Assembly: GCF_030538655.1 (NCBI RefSeq)
Contig: NZ_JAUNTO010000003.1
Coordinates: forward strand, 117,239-181,238
Direction of reading: 5' to 3'
DNA: 64,000 bases
DNA from: Paracoccus sp. (in: a-proteobacteria)
Lineage (GTDB): Bacteria; Pseudomonadota; Alphaproteobacteria; Rhodobacterales; Rhodobacteraceae
Shown: piece after piece, positions 7,348-16,886 of the stretch
How positions within the stretch are numbered: the stretch's first letter is position 1
Layout of the letters: each line of letters begins with the position of its first letter
Position numbers and translations under genes: made by a program
The notes under the pieces: generated by a model
Told to the model about the DNA's origin: nothing
Database searches by the model: none
What the model saw: only the letters and a program-made list of their open reading frames with translations

Positions 7348-9383
7348 GATGCTGGCGGGTAGACAGCGGGGCGCAGACGCTGGTTCTGGTATCGGGTGGC
7401 GGCATGGCGCGCTGCGCCTATTGGGGACCGCGACTGCCGGAGGACGAGGATCTGGCCGCCCTGACCACCGCCGCCGAGGGCGGAGTCAGCGGCGGGATGC
7501 TGGACGCCCTGCCGCCGCTGACGCTGTGTCCCGAGGCGCGGCACAGCTTTCCCGGCCCGCCGGGGTTGGTGGCCTATGATGCCAGCGGGCCGGTTGAACC
7601 CGACTGGCGGCTGACCGAGGCACGGCATCAGGGCGATACGCTGCACCTGACCCATCAGGCGGACGGGCTGGCGCTGGAGTTCCGCCTGGCCCCGCGCCCG
7701 CACGGGATGATCGTCGTCACCGCCCATCTGCGCAGCGAACACCCCGTCAGCCTGCATTATCTGTCCCTCACCCTGCCGGTGCCCGCGCCGCTGGACCAGA
7801 TCACCACCTTTTCCGGCCGCTGGCTGCGCGAGTTCCAGCCGGTGACGATGCCCTTGCGCGGCACGCAGATGACCGATGCGCGCACCGGCCGGTCGGGGCA
7901 CGAACACGTGCCGCATGTGATCCTGTCCGCCCCCGGCACCACCCACACCGATGGCACGGCCCATGCGATCCATTACGCATGGTCCGGCGGACATCGCATG
8001 ATTGCCGCAGAACTGCCCGACGGGCGGCGGATGATCCAGATCGGCGACACCGCGGGGTCGGAACGCCTGCCCGCCACCGATTTTGCGACCGCCGAAATCT
8101 GGCTGATGCGCGGGGATGAGGGGCTGAACAGCATCAATATCGCGATGCAGCGCACCATTCGCGACCGCTTGCCGCCCGCGCGTCAGCCCCGCCCAGTGCA
8201 TTACAACAGTTGGGAGGCGGTCTATTTCCGCCACGATCCCTTTGAGCTAACCGACATCGCCCGCCGCGCCGCCGCCCTTGGCGCGGAACGTTTCGTGCTG
8301 GACGATGGCTGGTTCGGGCGGCGCGATGACGACACGACATCCTTGGGCGATTGGCAGATCAATCCGTCGAAATACCCGCAAGGGTTCGGCCCGCTGATCG
8401 AACAGATCCACGCCCTTGGGATGAGCTTTGGCCTGTGGATCGAACCGGAAATGATTTCCGAGGACAGCGACCTGTTCCGCGCGCACCCTGATTGGGTGCT
8501 TGGCCCCAAAGATCAGATCAGGGGGCGCAACCAGTTTCATCTGGACATGGCGCGACAGGACGTGCGCGCCCATATCTTTGCCCGGCTCGATGCGCTGTTG
8601 ACCGACTGGCCGATTGATTACCTGAAATGGGACCACAACCGCCTGCCGCCCTTTCCCGACACGGCGCAGACGCGCGGGGCCTATGCGCTGCTGGACCGGC
8701 TGCGCGCCGCCCATCCGGGGGTCGAGATCGAAAGCTGCGCCTCGGGCGGGGGGCGGATCGACGGCGGCATTCTGACGCGCTGTGCACGGGTCTGGCTGTC
8801 CGACAGCAATGACGCGGTGGAACGACTGCGCATTCAGCATGACGCGGCCTTTCTGCCCGCCTGCGCGACCGGCAGCCATGTGGGGCCGCGCATCTGCCAT
8901 TCCTCGGGGCGCATCCTGCCGATGACCCTGCGCGCATGGGTCGCGGCACAGCGGCACATGGGGTTCGAGATGGACCCGCGCGAGCTGACCGAAGATGAGG
9001 CCGCCACCCTGCACCGCATCACCGCATGGTGGAAGGCGAACCGGGGCTGGATGATGGCGGGCGACATCTGGCGGCTGGATACCGCGCCCGAGACCGTGGC
9101 CGAAATGCAGATCGCCGCCGATGGTGCGCGCTTTATAGTCTTTGCCGCCAGCCTTGCGACCGCCGCGCCGATCCTGCCCACCCCCTTGCGGCTGACCGGG
9201 CTGAACCCCGCCGCGCGCTATCGCCTGACCTTGATCGAGCGTCCGTCCGGCCACCCCCGCGCCCGCACGGCGATTTGTGACGCGCCGGTCACGCTGTCGG
9301 GTGCCGCGCTGATGGCGCAGGGGGTGGCGTTACCCCCCGCTTTCCCCCAGACCATCGCCGTCATCGAAGGACAGCGCCTATGA
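7344..9383 (+). CDS. alpha-galactosidase (glycoside hydrolase family 36)
   Basis: 679 aa GH36 enzyme that releases galactose from alpha-1,6-linked galactosides such as melibiose or raffinose. An N-terminal beta-sandwich (about 1-280) precedes the TIM barrel, which begins with HYNSWEAVYF and FVLDDGWFGRRDDD. The nucleophile Asp lies in DYLKWDHNR (about 430) and the acid/base Asp in WLSDSNDAVERLRIQ (about 490), with the conserved ESCASGGGRID between them. The ATG at 7344 overlaps the permease stop, and the stop overlaps the dgoK start; a longer upstream reading frame runs into the permease and is not used. No signal peptide, so it acts on imported oligosaccharide in the cytoplasm. Confidence 0.93.
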   Translation: MRCWRVDSGAQTLVLVSGGGMARCAYWGPRLPEDEDLAALTTAAEGGVSGGMLDALPPLTLCPEARHSFPGPPGLVAYDASGPVEPDWRLTEARHQGDTLHLTHQADGLALEFRLAPRPHGMIVVTAHLRSEHPVSLHYLSLTLPVPAPLDQITTFSGRWLREFQPVTMPLRGTQMTDARTGRSGHEHVPHVILSAPGTTHTDGTAHAIHYAWSGGHRMIAAELPDGRRMIQIGDTAGSERLPATDFATAEIWLMRGDEGLNSINIAMQRTIRDRLPPARQPRPVHYNSWEAVYFRHDPFELTDIARRAAALGAERFVLDDGWFGRRDDDTTSLGDWQINPSKYPQGFGPLIEQIHALGMSFGLWIEPEMISEDSDLFRAHPDWVLGPKDQIRGRNQFHLDMARQDVRAHIFARLDALLTDWPIDYLKWDHNRLPPFPDTAQTRGAYALLDRLRAAHPGVEIESCASGGGRIDGGILTRCARVWLSDSNDAVERLRIQHDAAFLPACATGSHVGPRICHSSGRILPMTLRAWVAAQRHMGFEMDPRELTEDEAATLHRITAWWKANRGWMMAGDIWRLDTAPETVAEMQIAADGARFIVFAASLATAAPILPTPLRLTGLNPAARYRLTLIERPSGHPRARTAICDAPVTLSGAALMAQGVALPPAFPQTIAVIEGQRL

Positions 9384-10273
9384 CAGATCACACGCATCGC
9401 ATCGACTGGATTGCCGCCGACTGGGGCACGACGAACCTGCGTGTCTGGGCGATGGCGGGGGCACGGATCGTGGACAGCCGCGCATCGGATCAGGGGATGG
9501 GCGTGCTGCGCCCCGATGATTTCGCGGCTGTGCTGGCCGATATGACCCAAGGTTGGCCAGCAGTGCCAGTGATCGCCTGCGGCATGCTCGGATCGCGTCA
9601 GGGCTGGGTCGAGGCCCCCTATGTTTCCGCCCCCTGCCCCGCCGTTCCCCGGCTGGTGCGGGTGCCGGGCGATCCGGGCGGACGCCCGGTCAGCATCGTC
9701 TGCGGCGTGCGGCAGGATACCCCCGCCGATGTGATGCGCGGCGAGGAAACCCAGATCGCCGGGCTTTTGGCGCACAAGCCCGATTTTGACGGCATCGCCT
9801 GCCTGCCCGGCACGCATACGAAATGGGTGCGCATTTCCGCCGGGGAAATCTGCAACTTCAAAACCTTCATGACCGGCGAACTGTTCGGCCTGCTGGCCGG
9901 ACAGTCGGTGCTGCGCCACTCGGTCGGAACGGAAACCGACGGGCCGGGTTTTGATGCAGCGGTATCCGACGCGATGGCGCGGCCTGCGGCGGGCTATGCC
10001 GGGCTGTTCCAGATCCGGGCCGAAATGCTGCTGACCGGGCTGGACCCGGCCTTGGCGCGGGCACGGCTGTCGGGCACGCTGATCGGCTGGGAACTGGCCG
10101 CCGCCCGCCCGTGGTGGCTGGGCTGCGATGTGATGGTGATCGGCGCAGATGGTCTGTCCGGCCTGTATGCCCGCGCGCTGACGGCGCAGGGCGTGCCGGT
10201 CAGCATCCTGCCCGCGCAGGACGCCACGCTGACCGGGCTTTTCACCGCCTTTGCACAAGGAATCCCCGCATGA
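9380..10273 (+). CDS. dgoK: 2-dehydro-3-deoxygalactonokinase
   Basis: 297 aa, matching the DgoK family length. It phosphorylates 2-keto-3-deoxy-galactonate with ATP to give KDPGal. The N-terminal phosphate-binding motif of the family, [14 protein letters not shown] (about 11-24), and the central [10 protein letters not shown] (about 141) are clear. ATGA overlaps at both ends (alpha-galactosidase upstream, dgoA downstream) show tight co-translation. It links the dehydratase made by the leftward operon to the aldolase encoded next. Confidence 0.94.
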   Translation: MTDHTHRIDWIAADWGTTNLRVWAMAGARIVDSRASDQGMGVLRPDDFAAVLADMTQGWPAVPVIACGMLGSRQGWVEAPYVSAPCPAVPRLVRVPGDPGGRPVSIVCGVRQDTPADVMRGEETQIAGLLAHKPDFDGIACLPGTHTKWVRISAGEICNFKTFMTGELFGLLAGQSVLRHSVGTETDGPGFDAAVSDAMARPAAGYAGLFQIRAEMLLTGLDPALARARLSGTLIGWELAAARPWWLGCDVMVIGADGLSGLYARALTAQGVPVSILPAQDATLTGLFTAFAQGIPA

Positions 10274-10869
10274 GCCGCCCCCTGATCGCCATCCTGCGCG
10301 GCCTCACCCCGCCCGAGGCCCCCGCCATAGCCGCCGCCCTGATCGGTGCGGGCATCACCCGGATCGAGGTGCCGCTGAACTCCCCCGACCCGCTGGTCAG
10401 CATCGCCACGCTGGCGCGCGATTGCGGCAAGGCTGCGCAAATCGGCGCGGGCACGGTGCTGACCCCGGATCAGGCGCGGCAGGTGGCAGAGGTGGGGGGG
10501 CGGATGGTGCTGTCACCCAATTGCGACCCGGCAGTCATCGCCGCCACCCGCGCCGCCGGGATGGACAGCTTTCCCGGCGTGATGACCCCGACCGAAGCCT
10601 TTACCGCCCTGACCGCTGGCGCAACGGCACTGAAGCTGTTTCCGGGCGAGTTGATTGGCCCCGCCGGGCTGCGCGCAATGCGGGCGGTATTGCCTGCCGG
10701 CACGGCGCTGTGGGCGGTTGGCGGCGTGTCGGTGGCCAATATGGCGGACTGGCGGGCGGCGGGGGCGGCGGGCTTTGGCATCGGATCGTCGCTGTATAAG
10801 CCGGGCGATGATGCCGCGGTGGTGGCGGCAAGGGCGCGGGCGGTGGTGGCGGCCTGGGATGCGGTCTAG
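10270..10869 (+). CDS. dgoA: 2-dehydro-3-deoxy-6-phosphogalactonate aldolase
   Basis: 199 aa class I aldolase of the KDPG/KDPGal family, which cleaves KDPGal to pyruvate and glyceraldehyde 3-phosphate. Visible hallmarks are the Glu in [14 protein letters not shown] (about 36), [10 protein letters not shown] (about 63), and the Schiff-base Lys in [12 protein letters not shown] (about 125). VPLNSPDP rather than the VTLRTP of KDPG aldolases favours KDPGal. Start at 10270 overlaps the dgoK stop as ATGA. Last gene of the rightward operon. Confidence 0.94.
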   Translation: MSRPLIAILRGLTPPEAPAIAAALIGAGITRIEVPLNSPDPLVSIATLARDCGKAAQIGAGTVLTPDQARQVAEVGGRMVLSPNCDPAVIAATRAAGMDSFPGVMTPTEAFTALTAGATALKLFPGELIGPAGLRAMRAVLPAGTALWAVGGVSVANMADWRAAGAAGFGIGSSLYKPGDDAAVVAARARAVVAAWDAV

Positions 10870-10904
10870 CGGGGCAGCCGCAAGGCCGGGGGGCCACCCC
10901 ATTC

Positions 10905-10977
10905 GTCGGGGAAAGGTGCGCCTGACCTTTTCCTGATCCTCCTCATCCCGGAGGATATTTCCAGACCCAAAATGCCG
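10905..10977 (+). repeat. dispersed intergenic repeat, copy A
   Basis: This stretch between the convergent dgoA and lactonase genes shares a long similar block with 26971-27041: both read GTCGGGGAAA, then a spacer, GACCTTTTCCTGAT, CTCCTCATCCC, GGATATTT and an ACNAAA tail. Two shorter copies with only the GGATATTT..A.AC.AAA core are at 28232-28257 (reverse) and 32934-32957. All four lie at gene 3' ends. I regard it as a family of dispersed repeats; function unknown. Confidence 0.65.
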
Positions 10978-10984
10978 GGGGCCG

Positions 10985-11824
10985 TTACAGGATCACCTGA
11001 TGCTCCGCCTGTCCTTGCGCCACGCCGGGGGCCATGAAGGTCTGCCCGGCGGCAGGGTATCTGCTGCGCGCCGCCGCATCCATGCCTTGCAGCGCGGTGG
11101 TGCAATACAGCGTATCGCCGCCAAACGCCGGGCACGAGCTATGCGGCGCGTCAAAGCTGATCGTGCGCACCCGTGCACCATCAGGCGTATAGGCCGCCAC
11201 CCGCGCCGCGCCCCATTCGGCCAGCCACATCAGCCCCTGTGTGTCGATCACGGCACCGTCAGGGTTCAGCCCCTCGGGCGCCAGGTCAAGAAACAGCTCT
11301 GGCTGACCCACCGGCCAGCCCTGCGCATCCAGCGCCACCCGCATGACCTGTCGGGTTACGGTGTCGGTGAAATATGCGCTCCGCCCGTCGGGGGGAAAGC
11401 AGATGGCGTTGGGGATGGTGATACCGGGAAAAAGGCAGCGCAATTCGCCGCGATACCAGCGATAGATCGCGCCTGCGCCCGGCTGCGCGCTTTTACCCAT
11501 GGTGCTGATCCAGAACCCGCCCTGCGGATCGGCACGGCCATCGTTGGATCGGGTCACAGGATTGTCGGCTTCGAGATCGGCCAGCGGCGTCGCCGTTCCC
11601 GTGCTCAGGTCGAACAGGAACAGGCTGCATTCATCCGCGACCAGCAGAACATCCCGGCTGACCCAGCCCGCCGCCGACACCATCCGGGGAAAGCGCCATT
11701 CCTGCGGGTGATCGTCGCGCGACAGCATCCGCTGGCCGGTGATGTCGAACCAGAACAACTGATCCCGCAGCGGGTGCCACAGCGGCCCTTCACCCAGTTC
11801 GCAGGGGCGCGGATCAAAGATCAT
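10985..11824 (-). CDS. SMP-30/gluconolactonase family protein, probable galactonolactonase
   Basis: 279 aa six-bladed beta-propeller of the SMP-30/regucalcin family. Hallmarks are the metal-ligand Glu in CELGEGPLWHP (about 9-19), SNDGRADPQGGFWISTMG (about 100), and PNAICFPPDGRSAYFTDT (about 145), NPDGAVIDTQGLMWLAEWG (about 195). It would hydrolyse the sugar lactone made by the upstream dehydrogenase to the aldonate. The ATG at 11824 overlaps the stop of the SDR gene (ATGA), so the two are coupled. In this regulon D-galactono-lactone is the expected substrate; gluconolactone or arabinolactone cannot be excluded from sequence alone. Confidence 0.88.
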   Translation of the reverse strand: MIFDPRPCELGEGPLWHPLRDQLFWFDITGQRMLSRDDHPQEWRFPRMVSAAGWVSRDVLLVADECSLFLFDLSTGTATPLADLEADNPVTRSNDGRADPQGGFWISTMGKSAQPGAGAIYRWYRGELRCLFPGITIPNAICFPPDGRSAYFTDTVTRQVMRVALDAQGWPVGQPELFLDLAPEGLNPDGAVIDTQGLMWLAEWGAARVAAYTPDGARVRTISFDAPHSSCPAFGGDTLYCTTALQGMDAAARSRYPAAGQTFMAPGVAQGQAEHQVIL

Positions 11825-12591
11825 CCCGTCACCACCACACCGCCGTCGATCACCAGCGCCTGCCCGGTCATCGCGCGCGCGGCGCGGGACGCCAGAAACA
11901 GGCAGCCACCGACAATATCTTCGGGTTCCAGCGGGTCTTTCAGGCATTGGCGATCCAGATGCGCCGCCAGCCCTTCGGGCGTGACCCACAGATCCTTTTG
12001 CTTTTGTGTCAGCACCCAGCCCGGCGCCAGCGCATTGACCCGGATGCGATCCGGCCCGAACTCGCGCGCCAGTGCCCGCGTCAGCCCGTTGATCCCTGAA
12101 TTGGCGGCCACATACAGCGGATAGCCCGCATTCCCCATCATGTAACTGATCGAAGAGAAATTGATGATCGCCCCGCCACCCGCCGCCCGCATCCCCGGCA
12201 CCACAGCCTTGGCCGCAAAGACATAGGCTTTGAGGTTGATGGCGATGGACCAGTCGAAAAACGCCTCGTCCACATCCATCAGATTGTGCCGCTTGTCATT
12301 GGCGGCATTGTTCACCAGCACCGTCACCGGGCCATGTGCCGCTGCTGCGGCATCAAGCGTCGCCCCAAGCGCAGCCATGTCGGTGATGTCGCAGGGCAGG
12401 AACAGCGGGCGGTTGCCTGTCGCCGCCTCCATCGCATCGCAAAACGCCCCCGCATCGCTGCGCTGACAAAAGGCCACCTTGGCCCGCTGCCGCAAAAAGC
12501 CCTCGGTCAAGGCGGCACCGATGCCGGACCCGCCGCCGGTGATAAAGACCGAGGCCCCGTTCAGGTCGGGAAAAACAGGCAGATTCTGCAA
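11821..12591 (-). CDS. SDR family oxidoreductase, probable D-galactose 1-dehydrogenase
   Basis: 256 aa with the TTG start at 12591, chosen because AAAGGA sits 6 nt before it; ATG starts at 12651 or 12663 lack a good SD. NAD(P)-binding TGGGSGIG (about 16), NNAAN (about 91) and NFSSISY (about 140) are present. The catalytic segment reads YVAANSG, so the usual YxxxK Lys is Asn. It precedes the lactonase with an ATGA overlap, the usual order for oxidation of free galactose to its lactone, then hydrolysis. With dgoD, dgoK and dgoA nearby, galactose is the likely substrate; another aldose is possible. Activity is uncertain because of the Lys change. Confidence 0.8.
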   Translation of the reverse strand: MQNLPVFPDLNGASVFITGGGSGIGAALTEGFLRQRAKVAFCQRSDAGAFCDAMEAATGNRPLFLPCDITDMAALGATLDAAAAAHGPVTVLVNNAANDKRHNLMDVDEAFFDWSIAINLKAYVFAAKAVVPGMRAAGGGAIINFSSISYMMGNAGYPLYVAANSGINGLTRALAREFGPDRIRVNALAPGWVLTQKQKDLWVTPEGLAAHLDRQCLKDPLEPEDIVGGCLFLASRAARAMTGQALVIDGGVVVTG

Positions 12592-12743
12592 GGGCTGTCC
12601 TTTCGGCTGCACGATGCGGCACGGAACTGTGCCACGCGAACGATCGTTCATCTTTTCAGGCATATGCGCAAGAACATCTGCCGGCACACCGGCAAGCATC
12701 AAAGACAGGCCGCCGGTTGCCGGGGCAGATCAACCGCCGCCGA

Positions 12744-13295
12744 TCACCCAGCCTTGGGCCGGAACGCCTTGATCCGCGCCGGGTCGGTCTCAACCCGCGC
12801 CGCGCCGATCAGATCGAGGCAATAGGGCACAGCCGCAAAGACTGCGTTCAGGCAGGTGGCGATGGCTGCGGGCTTGCCCGGCAGCAGGATCATCAGGCTG
12901 CTGTCGCGGATGCCCGCCGTCTGGCGCGACAGGATCGCCGTCGGCACCTCGGCCAAGGATGCGCGGCGCATTTCCTCGCCAAAGCCGGGCAGTTCCTTTT
13001 CCATCACATCGGCCAGCGCCTCGGGCGTTTCGTCGCGCGGGGCCGGGCCGGTGCCGCCGGTGACAAGGATCAAGTCGCTACCCCCCTCGACCAGCGCGCG
13101 CAAGGTTTCGGCCACGCCCGCGCGCCCGTCGGGAATGATATGGCGCGCAATCTCCATGGGCGAAGTGATGACCCCGCGCAGCCATTCCTCTGCGCCGGGG
13201 CCGCCCTTATCCTCGTATTCGCCGCGCGCGGCGCGGTCGGACACGGTGACGATGGCGATACGGGCGGGGCGGGGGGCGCGGGCGGCGTGTGTCAT
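12744..13295 (-). CDS. mogA: molybdopterin adenylyltransferase
   Basis: 183 aa MogA/MoaB-type protein that adenylylates molybdopterin before molybdate insertion. The motifs IVTVSDRAARGEYEDKGGP (about 15-35), LILVTGGTGPAPRDETPEA (about 78-96) and LMILLPGKPAAI (about 140) match the family. The start is the ATG at 13295 (MTHAAR); the frame extends further upstream but has no supporting SD. It stands alone between the SDR gene and an Old Yellow Enzyme gene on the same strand, without other molybdenum cofactor genes here. Confidence 0.9.
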   Translation of the reverse strand: MTHAARAPRPARIAIVTVSDRAARGEYEDKGGPGAEEWLRGVITSPMEIARHIIPDGRAGVAETLRALVEGGSDLILVTGGTGPAPRDETPEALADVMEKELPGFGEEMRRASLAEVPTAILSRQTAGIRDSSLMILLPGKPAAIATCLNAVFAAVPYCLDLIGAARVETDPARIKAFRPKAG

Positions 13296-13335
13296 GGCCG
13301 CATCCTGCCGCAACCGCCGCCCGATGAAAAGCCGC

Positions 13336-14439
13336 TTAACCAGCGAAGCGATAGCGGCGCAGCCAATGCGCATAGGGATCGGGCAGCACGTCTGCCGGAT
13401 TTTCGACGCCCAACCGGGTGGCGGCCAGATAGGTCCAGTGCGGGTCGGCCAGATGCGCCTTGCCGATCAGCACCTGATCCAGCGTGCCGTCGCTTACACA
13501 TTGCTGCGCAAAGCCCGGCTCGTCAAAGCCCCACGCCGACGACACCAGCAGCCCGGTTTCCTGACGGATACGTTTCGCATAGGGCGCAAGGAAGCCCGGC
13601 GTCGCCCAGGGGATCTGTCCGTCCGCCGTGGTAAAGCCCACGCTGACGCTGAGCAGGTCCAGCCCCTCATCCCGGAACCGGGTGGTCAGGGCGATGGTTT
13701 CGGCCATCTGCGCCTCGTCGCGGCCATCGAATTCCAGCACCCCCAGACGCGCGGTCAGCGGCAGGTTTTCCGGCCAGACCTTGCGGACATCGCGCAGGGT
13801 TTCGATCAGAAAGCGGGCACGGTTTTCCGGGCTGCCACCGTATTCATCGCCGCGCTGGTTGCTTTTGTCGTTGTAAAAGCTCTGCGCCAGATAGCCGTGG
13901 GCGAAATGCAGTTCCAGCCAACGGAACCCGGCATCGCGCGCCCGGATCGCGGCGGCAACGAAATCGGCGCGGACACGGGCGATGTCATCCTGCGTCATCT
14001 CGGTCGGCACCTTGCCCAGATGGCCGCCAAAGGCAACGGCCGAGGGCGCGATGGTCTGCCAGCCCTTGGGCGCATCGTTGGGGATATGATCGTCGCCATC
14101 CCACGGGCGGTTGGCACTGGCCTTGCGCCCGGCATGGGCGATCTGGATGCCCGGCACCGCGCCATGCGCCGCGATCAGCCGCGCGATGTCAGCCAGCTTT
14201 TCGGCCTGTTCGTCGTTCCAAAGGCCAAGGCAGTTCGGCGTGATCCGCCCCTCGGGCGACACCGCCGTCGCCTCGACCACGACAACCCCCGCGCCGCCCT
14301 GCCCAAGCGCGCCATAATGCACCCGGTGCCAGTCATTCGCCAGCCCGTCATCGGCCATATACTGACACATCGGCGGCACGGCGATGCGGTTGCGGGCGGT
14401 GACGTCCTTGACGGTCAGGGGCTGGAATAAGGAGGACAT
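13336..14439 (-). CDS. NADH:flavin oxidoreductase (Old Yellow Enzyme, YqjM/NamA-like)
   Basis: 367 aa FMN-dependent ene-reductase barrel. The family signatures are MSSLFQPLTVKDVTARNRIAVPPMCQY (about 1-27), GIQIAHAGRKAS (about 97-108), ELHFAHGYLAQSFYNDKSNQRGDEYGGS (about 178-205) and the C-terminal phosphate-binding VLIGKAHLADPHW. The Cys of PPMCQY near residue 23 is the redox-tuning Cys of the YqjM class. It likely reduces activated alkenes or xenobiotics with NAD(P)H. Transcribed in the same direction as mogA but separated by 40 bp; physiological substrate unknown. Confidence 0.9.
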   Translation of the reverse strand: MSSLFQPLTVKDVTARNRIAVPPMCQYMADDGLANDWHRVHYGALGQGGAGVVVVEATAVSPEGRITPNCLGLWNDEQAEKLADIARLIAAHGAVPGIQIAHAGRKASANRPWDGDDHIPNDAPKGWQTIAPSAVAFGGHLGKVPTEMTQDDIARVRADFVAAAIRARDAGFRWLELHFAHGYLAQSFYNDKSNQRGDEYGGSPENRARFLIETLRDVRKVWPENLPLTARLGVLEFDGRDEAQMAETIALTTRFRDEGLDLLSVSVGFTTADGQIPWATPGFLAPYAKRIRQETGLLVSSAWGFDEPGFAQQCVSDGTLDQVLIGKAHLADPHWTYLAATRLGVENPADVLPDPYAHWLRRYRFAG

Positions 14440-14661
14440 GAAGAGGTTCCTTTTGTGGCGCGGCAGGTTGCGCCGCCGCTGTCAGGTAATCGCTTTGCGG
14501 GCCGGTTCAAGCCGGGCCAGTGGCCTTGCAAACAGCAAACCGGCGGATCTGCTGCAACACACGTAATCACGTAATATCGGCTGCCGCAAACCAGCAAGAA
14601 CGATCAAGCACGGGGCCGCATGATTATGGGATACCCATGCCGTGAACCGAAGGAGACCCTC

Positions 14662-15486
14662 ATGGCCTTGCTGGACAAGATCATCTGGCAAATCGAAACG
14701 AACCTGCCAGACAAGGACATCACGATTGATGTGATCGCGGACAGATGCGCCGTCAGCGGCTTTCATATGTGCCGTGTCTTTCGCCAAAACACGGGGTTTT
14801 CGATCATGTCCTATATGCGGGGGCGCCGCCTTTCACTGGCGGCCCGGTCAATTGCCGACAGTGAGAATACGCCGCTGAGCATCGCGTTTGATGCAGGCTA
14901 TGGCTCTCATCAAGCGTTCACGCGGGCCTTTGCAGGCTATTTTGGCGTGCTGCCCAGCACGGTTCGCAAGGTCCGTTCGGTCCGTTCCCTATCGCTTATG
15001 GAGCCTATGGAAATGAAGAAAGAGATGATCGTCAACGTGGCAAAGCCCGAAATACGGGACCGCGCGGCATTTCGTGTCGTGGGGTTGGGCGCAATGTGCA
15101 GCTTTGAAGATACCAGCGTGATTCCGCCCCTTTGGTCTGCGTTCAACGCCCGGCACAGGGACGTCAGCAATGCCATTGCCGGCATATGGTATGGTGTGTG
15201 CTGCGATGCCGATGATGCTGGTCGGTTCCGCTATGTCGCCGGGCTTGAGGCAGCGGGCCACAGCGACGGAATGGAGCATATTGACATTCCGGCAGGCCGC
15301 TATGCGGTGTTCAGCCACAAAGGTCACATCGCCGATCTGCCTAAAACCGTTTACACCATCTGGAACCAAAGCCTGACCGATCTTGGTCTGACCCCGGAAA
15401 AGCGGCCCGATTTTGAACGCTATGACAGCAGGTTCGATCCTGAAACCGGGCGCGGCGTCGTTGAAATCTGGATACCCATAGCCTGA
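14662..15486 (+). CDS. AraC family regulator with GyrI-like effector domain
   Basis: 274 aa. N-terminal AraC/Rob-type double helix-turn-helix (about 1-110: LPDKDITIDVIADRCAVSGFHMCRVFRQNTGFSIMSYMRGRRL, SIAFDAGYGSHQAFTRAFAGYFGVLP) followed by a GyrI-like/Rob C-terminal ligand domain (about 125-274, ending RGVVEIWIPIA). The start at 14662 is set by AAGGAGA 6 nt upstream; upstream in-frame ATGs at 14620 and 14626 lack an SD. Such proteins sense bulky organic or cationic compounds and often activate efflux or detoxification genes. The adjacent gene on the left (Old Yellow Enzyme, divergent) is a possible target. The base composition is more AT-rich than the neighbours, suggesting later acquisition. 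Confidence 0.88.
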   Translation: MALLDKIIWQIETNLPDKDITIDVIADRCAVSGFHMCRVFRQNTGFSIMSYMRGRRLSLAARSIADSENTPLSIAFDAGYGSHQAFTRAFAGYFGVLPSTVRKVRSVRSLSLMEPMEMKKEMIVNVAKPEIRDRAAFRVVGLGAMCSFEDTSVIPPLWSAFNARHRDVSNAIAGIWYGVCCDADDAGRFRYVAGLEAAGHSDGMEHIDIPAGRYAVFSHKGHIADLPKTVYTIWNQSLTDLGLTPEKRPDFERYDSRFDPETGRGVVEIWIPIA

Positions 15487-15526
15487 TATACGGGTGAGGC
15501 GATCATCACCGCCCCCAAATGGAAAA

Positions 15527-15549
15527 CGCCCCGCCGGTGTGGCGGGGCG
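15527..15549 (-). terminator. rho-independent terminator of argG
   Basis: Perfect 9-bp stem CGCCCCGCC (15527-15535) and GGCGGGGCG (15541-15549) with a 5-nt loop. Read on the minus strand it lies just after the argG stop and is followed by TTTTCC, a short U-run. On the plus strand there is no U-run, so it serves argG rather than the AraC gene. Confidence 0.8.
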
Positions 15550-15555
15550 GTTCGA

Positions 15556-16782
15556 TCACTTCACCCGCGCGTTGCGGTTTGCGACCAGTTTCAGCCGCAG
15601 CGCGTTCAGGCGGATAAAGCCCGCCGCGTCTTTCTGGTCATAAGCGCCAGCGTCGTCTTCAAAGGTTACGTGCGCTTCGGAATAAAGCGAATGATCCGAC
15701 CAGCGGCCAACGCAATTCACGCTGCCCTTATACAGTTTCAGCCGCACCGTGCCGGTGACGTGTTCCTGCGATTTGTCGATCAGGGCTTGCAGCATCTCGC
15801 GTTCGGGGCTGAACCAGAAGCCGTTATAGATCAGTTCGGCATAGCGCGGCATGATGCTGTCTTTCAGATGGCCCGCGCCGCTGTCCAGCGTGATCTGTTC
15901 GATGCCGCGATGCGCTTCAAGCAAGATCGTGCCGCCGGGGGTTTCATAGATGCCGCGCGACTTCATGCCGACGAAGCGGTTTTCCACGAAATCCAGCCGC
16001 CCGATGCCGTGACGCCCGCCATATTCGTTCAACCGGGTCAGGATGGTCGCGGGCGACATCGCCTGACCGTTGATCGCCACCGCATCGCCGCGTTCAAAGG
16101 TCACTTCGATATATTCGGGCGTGTCGGGCGCGTCCTCGGGGTTCACGGTGCGCTGATAGACGTAATCGGGGGCCTGCTCGGCGGGGTTTTCCAGTGCTTT
16201 CCCCTCGGACGAGGTGTGCAGCAGGTTGGCATCGACGCTGAACGGGGCCTCGCCGCGCTTGTCCTTGGCGATGGGGATCTGGTTCTGTTCGGCAAACTCG
16301 ATCAGCTTGGTGCGCGAGGTCAGATCCCATTCGCGCCAGGGCGCAATGACGCGGATCGCCGGGTCCAGCGCATAGCAGGACAGTTCGAACCGCACCTGAT
16401 CGTTGCCCTTGCCGGTCGCGCCATGCGCCACGGCATCGGCCCCATGTTCATGCGCGATTTCGACCAGACGTTTGGAAATCAGCGGTCGCGCGATCGAGGT
16501 GCCCAGCAGATACAGCCCTTCATACAGGGCATTGGCGCGGAACATGGGGAAGACGAAATCGCGCACGAATTCTTCACGCAGATCGTCGATGTGGATGTTT
16601 TCAGGCTTGATCCCCAACAGTTCGGCCTTGGCGCGCGCGGGTTCCAGTTCCTCGCCCTGCCCCAGATCGGCGGTGAAGGTAATGACCTCGCAGCCGTATT
16701 CGGTTTGCAACCATTTCAGGATGATCGAGGTGTCAAGGCCCCCGGAATAGGCCAGAACGACTTTTTTCGGCGCGTCAGTCAT
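15556..16782 (-). CDS. argG: argininosuccinate synthase
   Basis: 408 aa, the usual size. It condenses citrulline and aspartate with ATP to argininosuccinate in arginine biosynthesis. The N-type ATP pyrophosphatase loop [19 protein letters not shown] is at about 8-26, and [14 protein letters not shown] (about 118) and [20 protein letters not shown] (about 175) are conserved substrate-binding segments. The start is the ATG at 16782 (MTDAPKK); the longer frame has no family support. Monocistronic, with a terminator immediately downstream. Confidence 0.97.
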   Translation of the reverse strand: MTDAPKKVVLAYSGGLDTSIILKWLQTEYGCEVITFTADLGQGEELEPARAKAELLGIKPENIHIDDLREEFVRDFVFPMFRANALYEGLYLLGTSIARPLISKRLVEIAHEHGADAVAHGATGKGNDQVRFELSCYALDPAIRVIAPWREWDLTSRTKLIEFAEQNQIPIAKDKRGEAPFSVDANLLHTSSEGKALENPAEQAPDYVYQRTVNPEDAPDTPEYIEVTFERGDAVAINGQAMSPATILTRLNEYGGRHGIGRLDFVENRFVGMKSRGIYETPGGTILLEAHRGIEQITLDSGAGHLKDSIMPRYAELIYNGFWFSPEREMLQALIDKSQEHVTGTVRLKLYKGSVNCVGRWSDHSLYSEAHVTFEDDAGAYDQKDAAGFIRLNALRLKLVANRNARVK

Positions 16783-16886
16783 ACGGTTAACCCCTTGTCG
16801 AATTTTCGACGGGATAGGACGGAACGGCGATTGCCACAAGTGGGGCGGGGCAATAACAATGCCGCACCATCGCAGCCGGAGACAAA

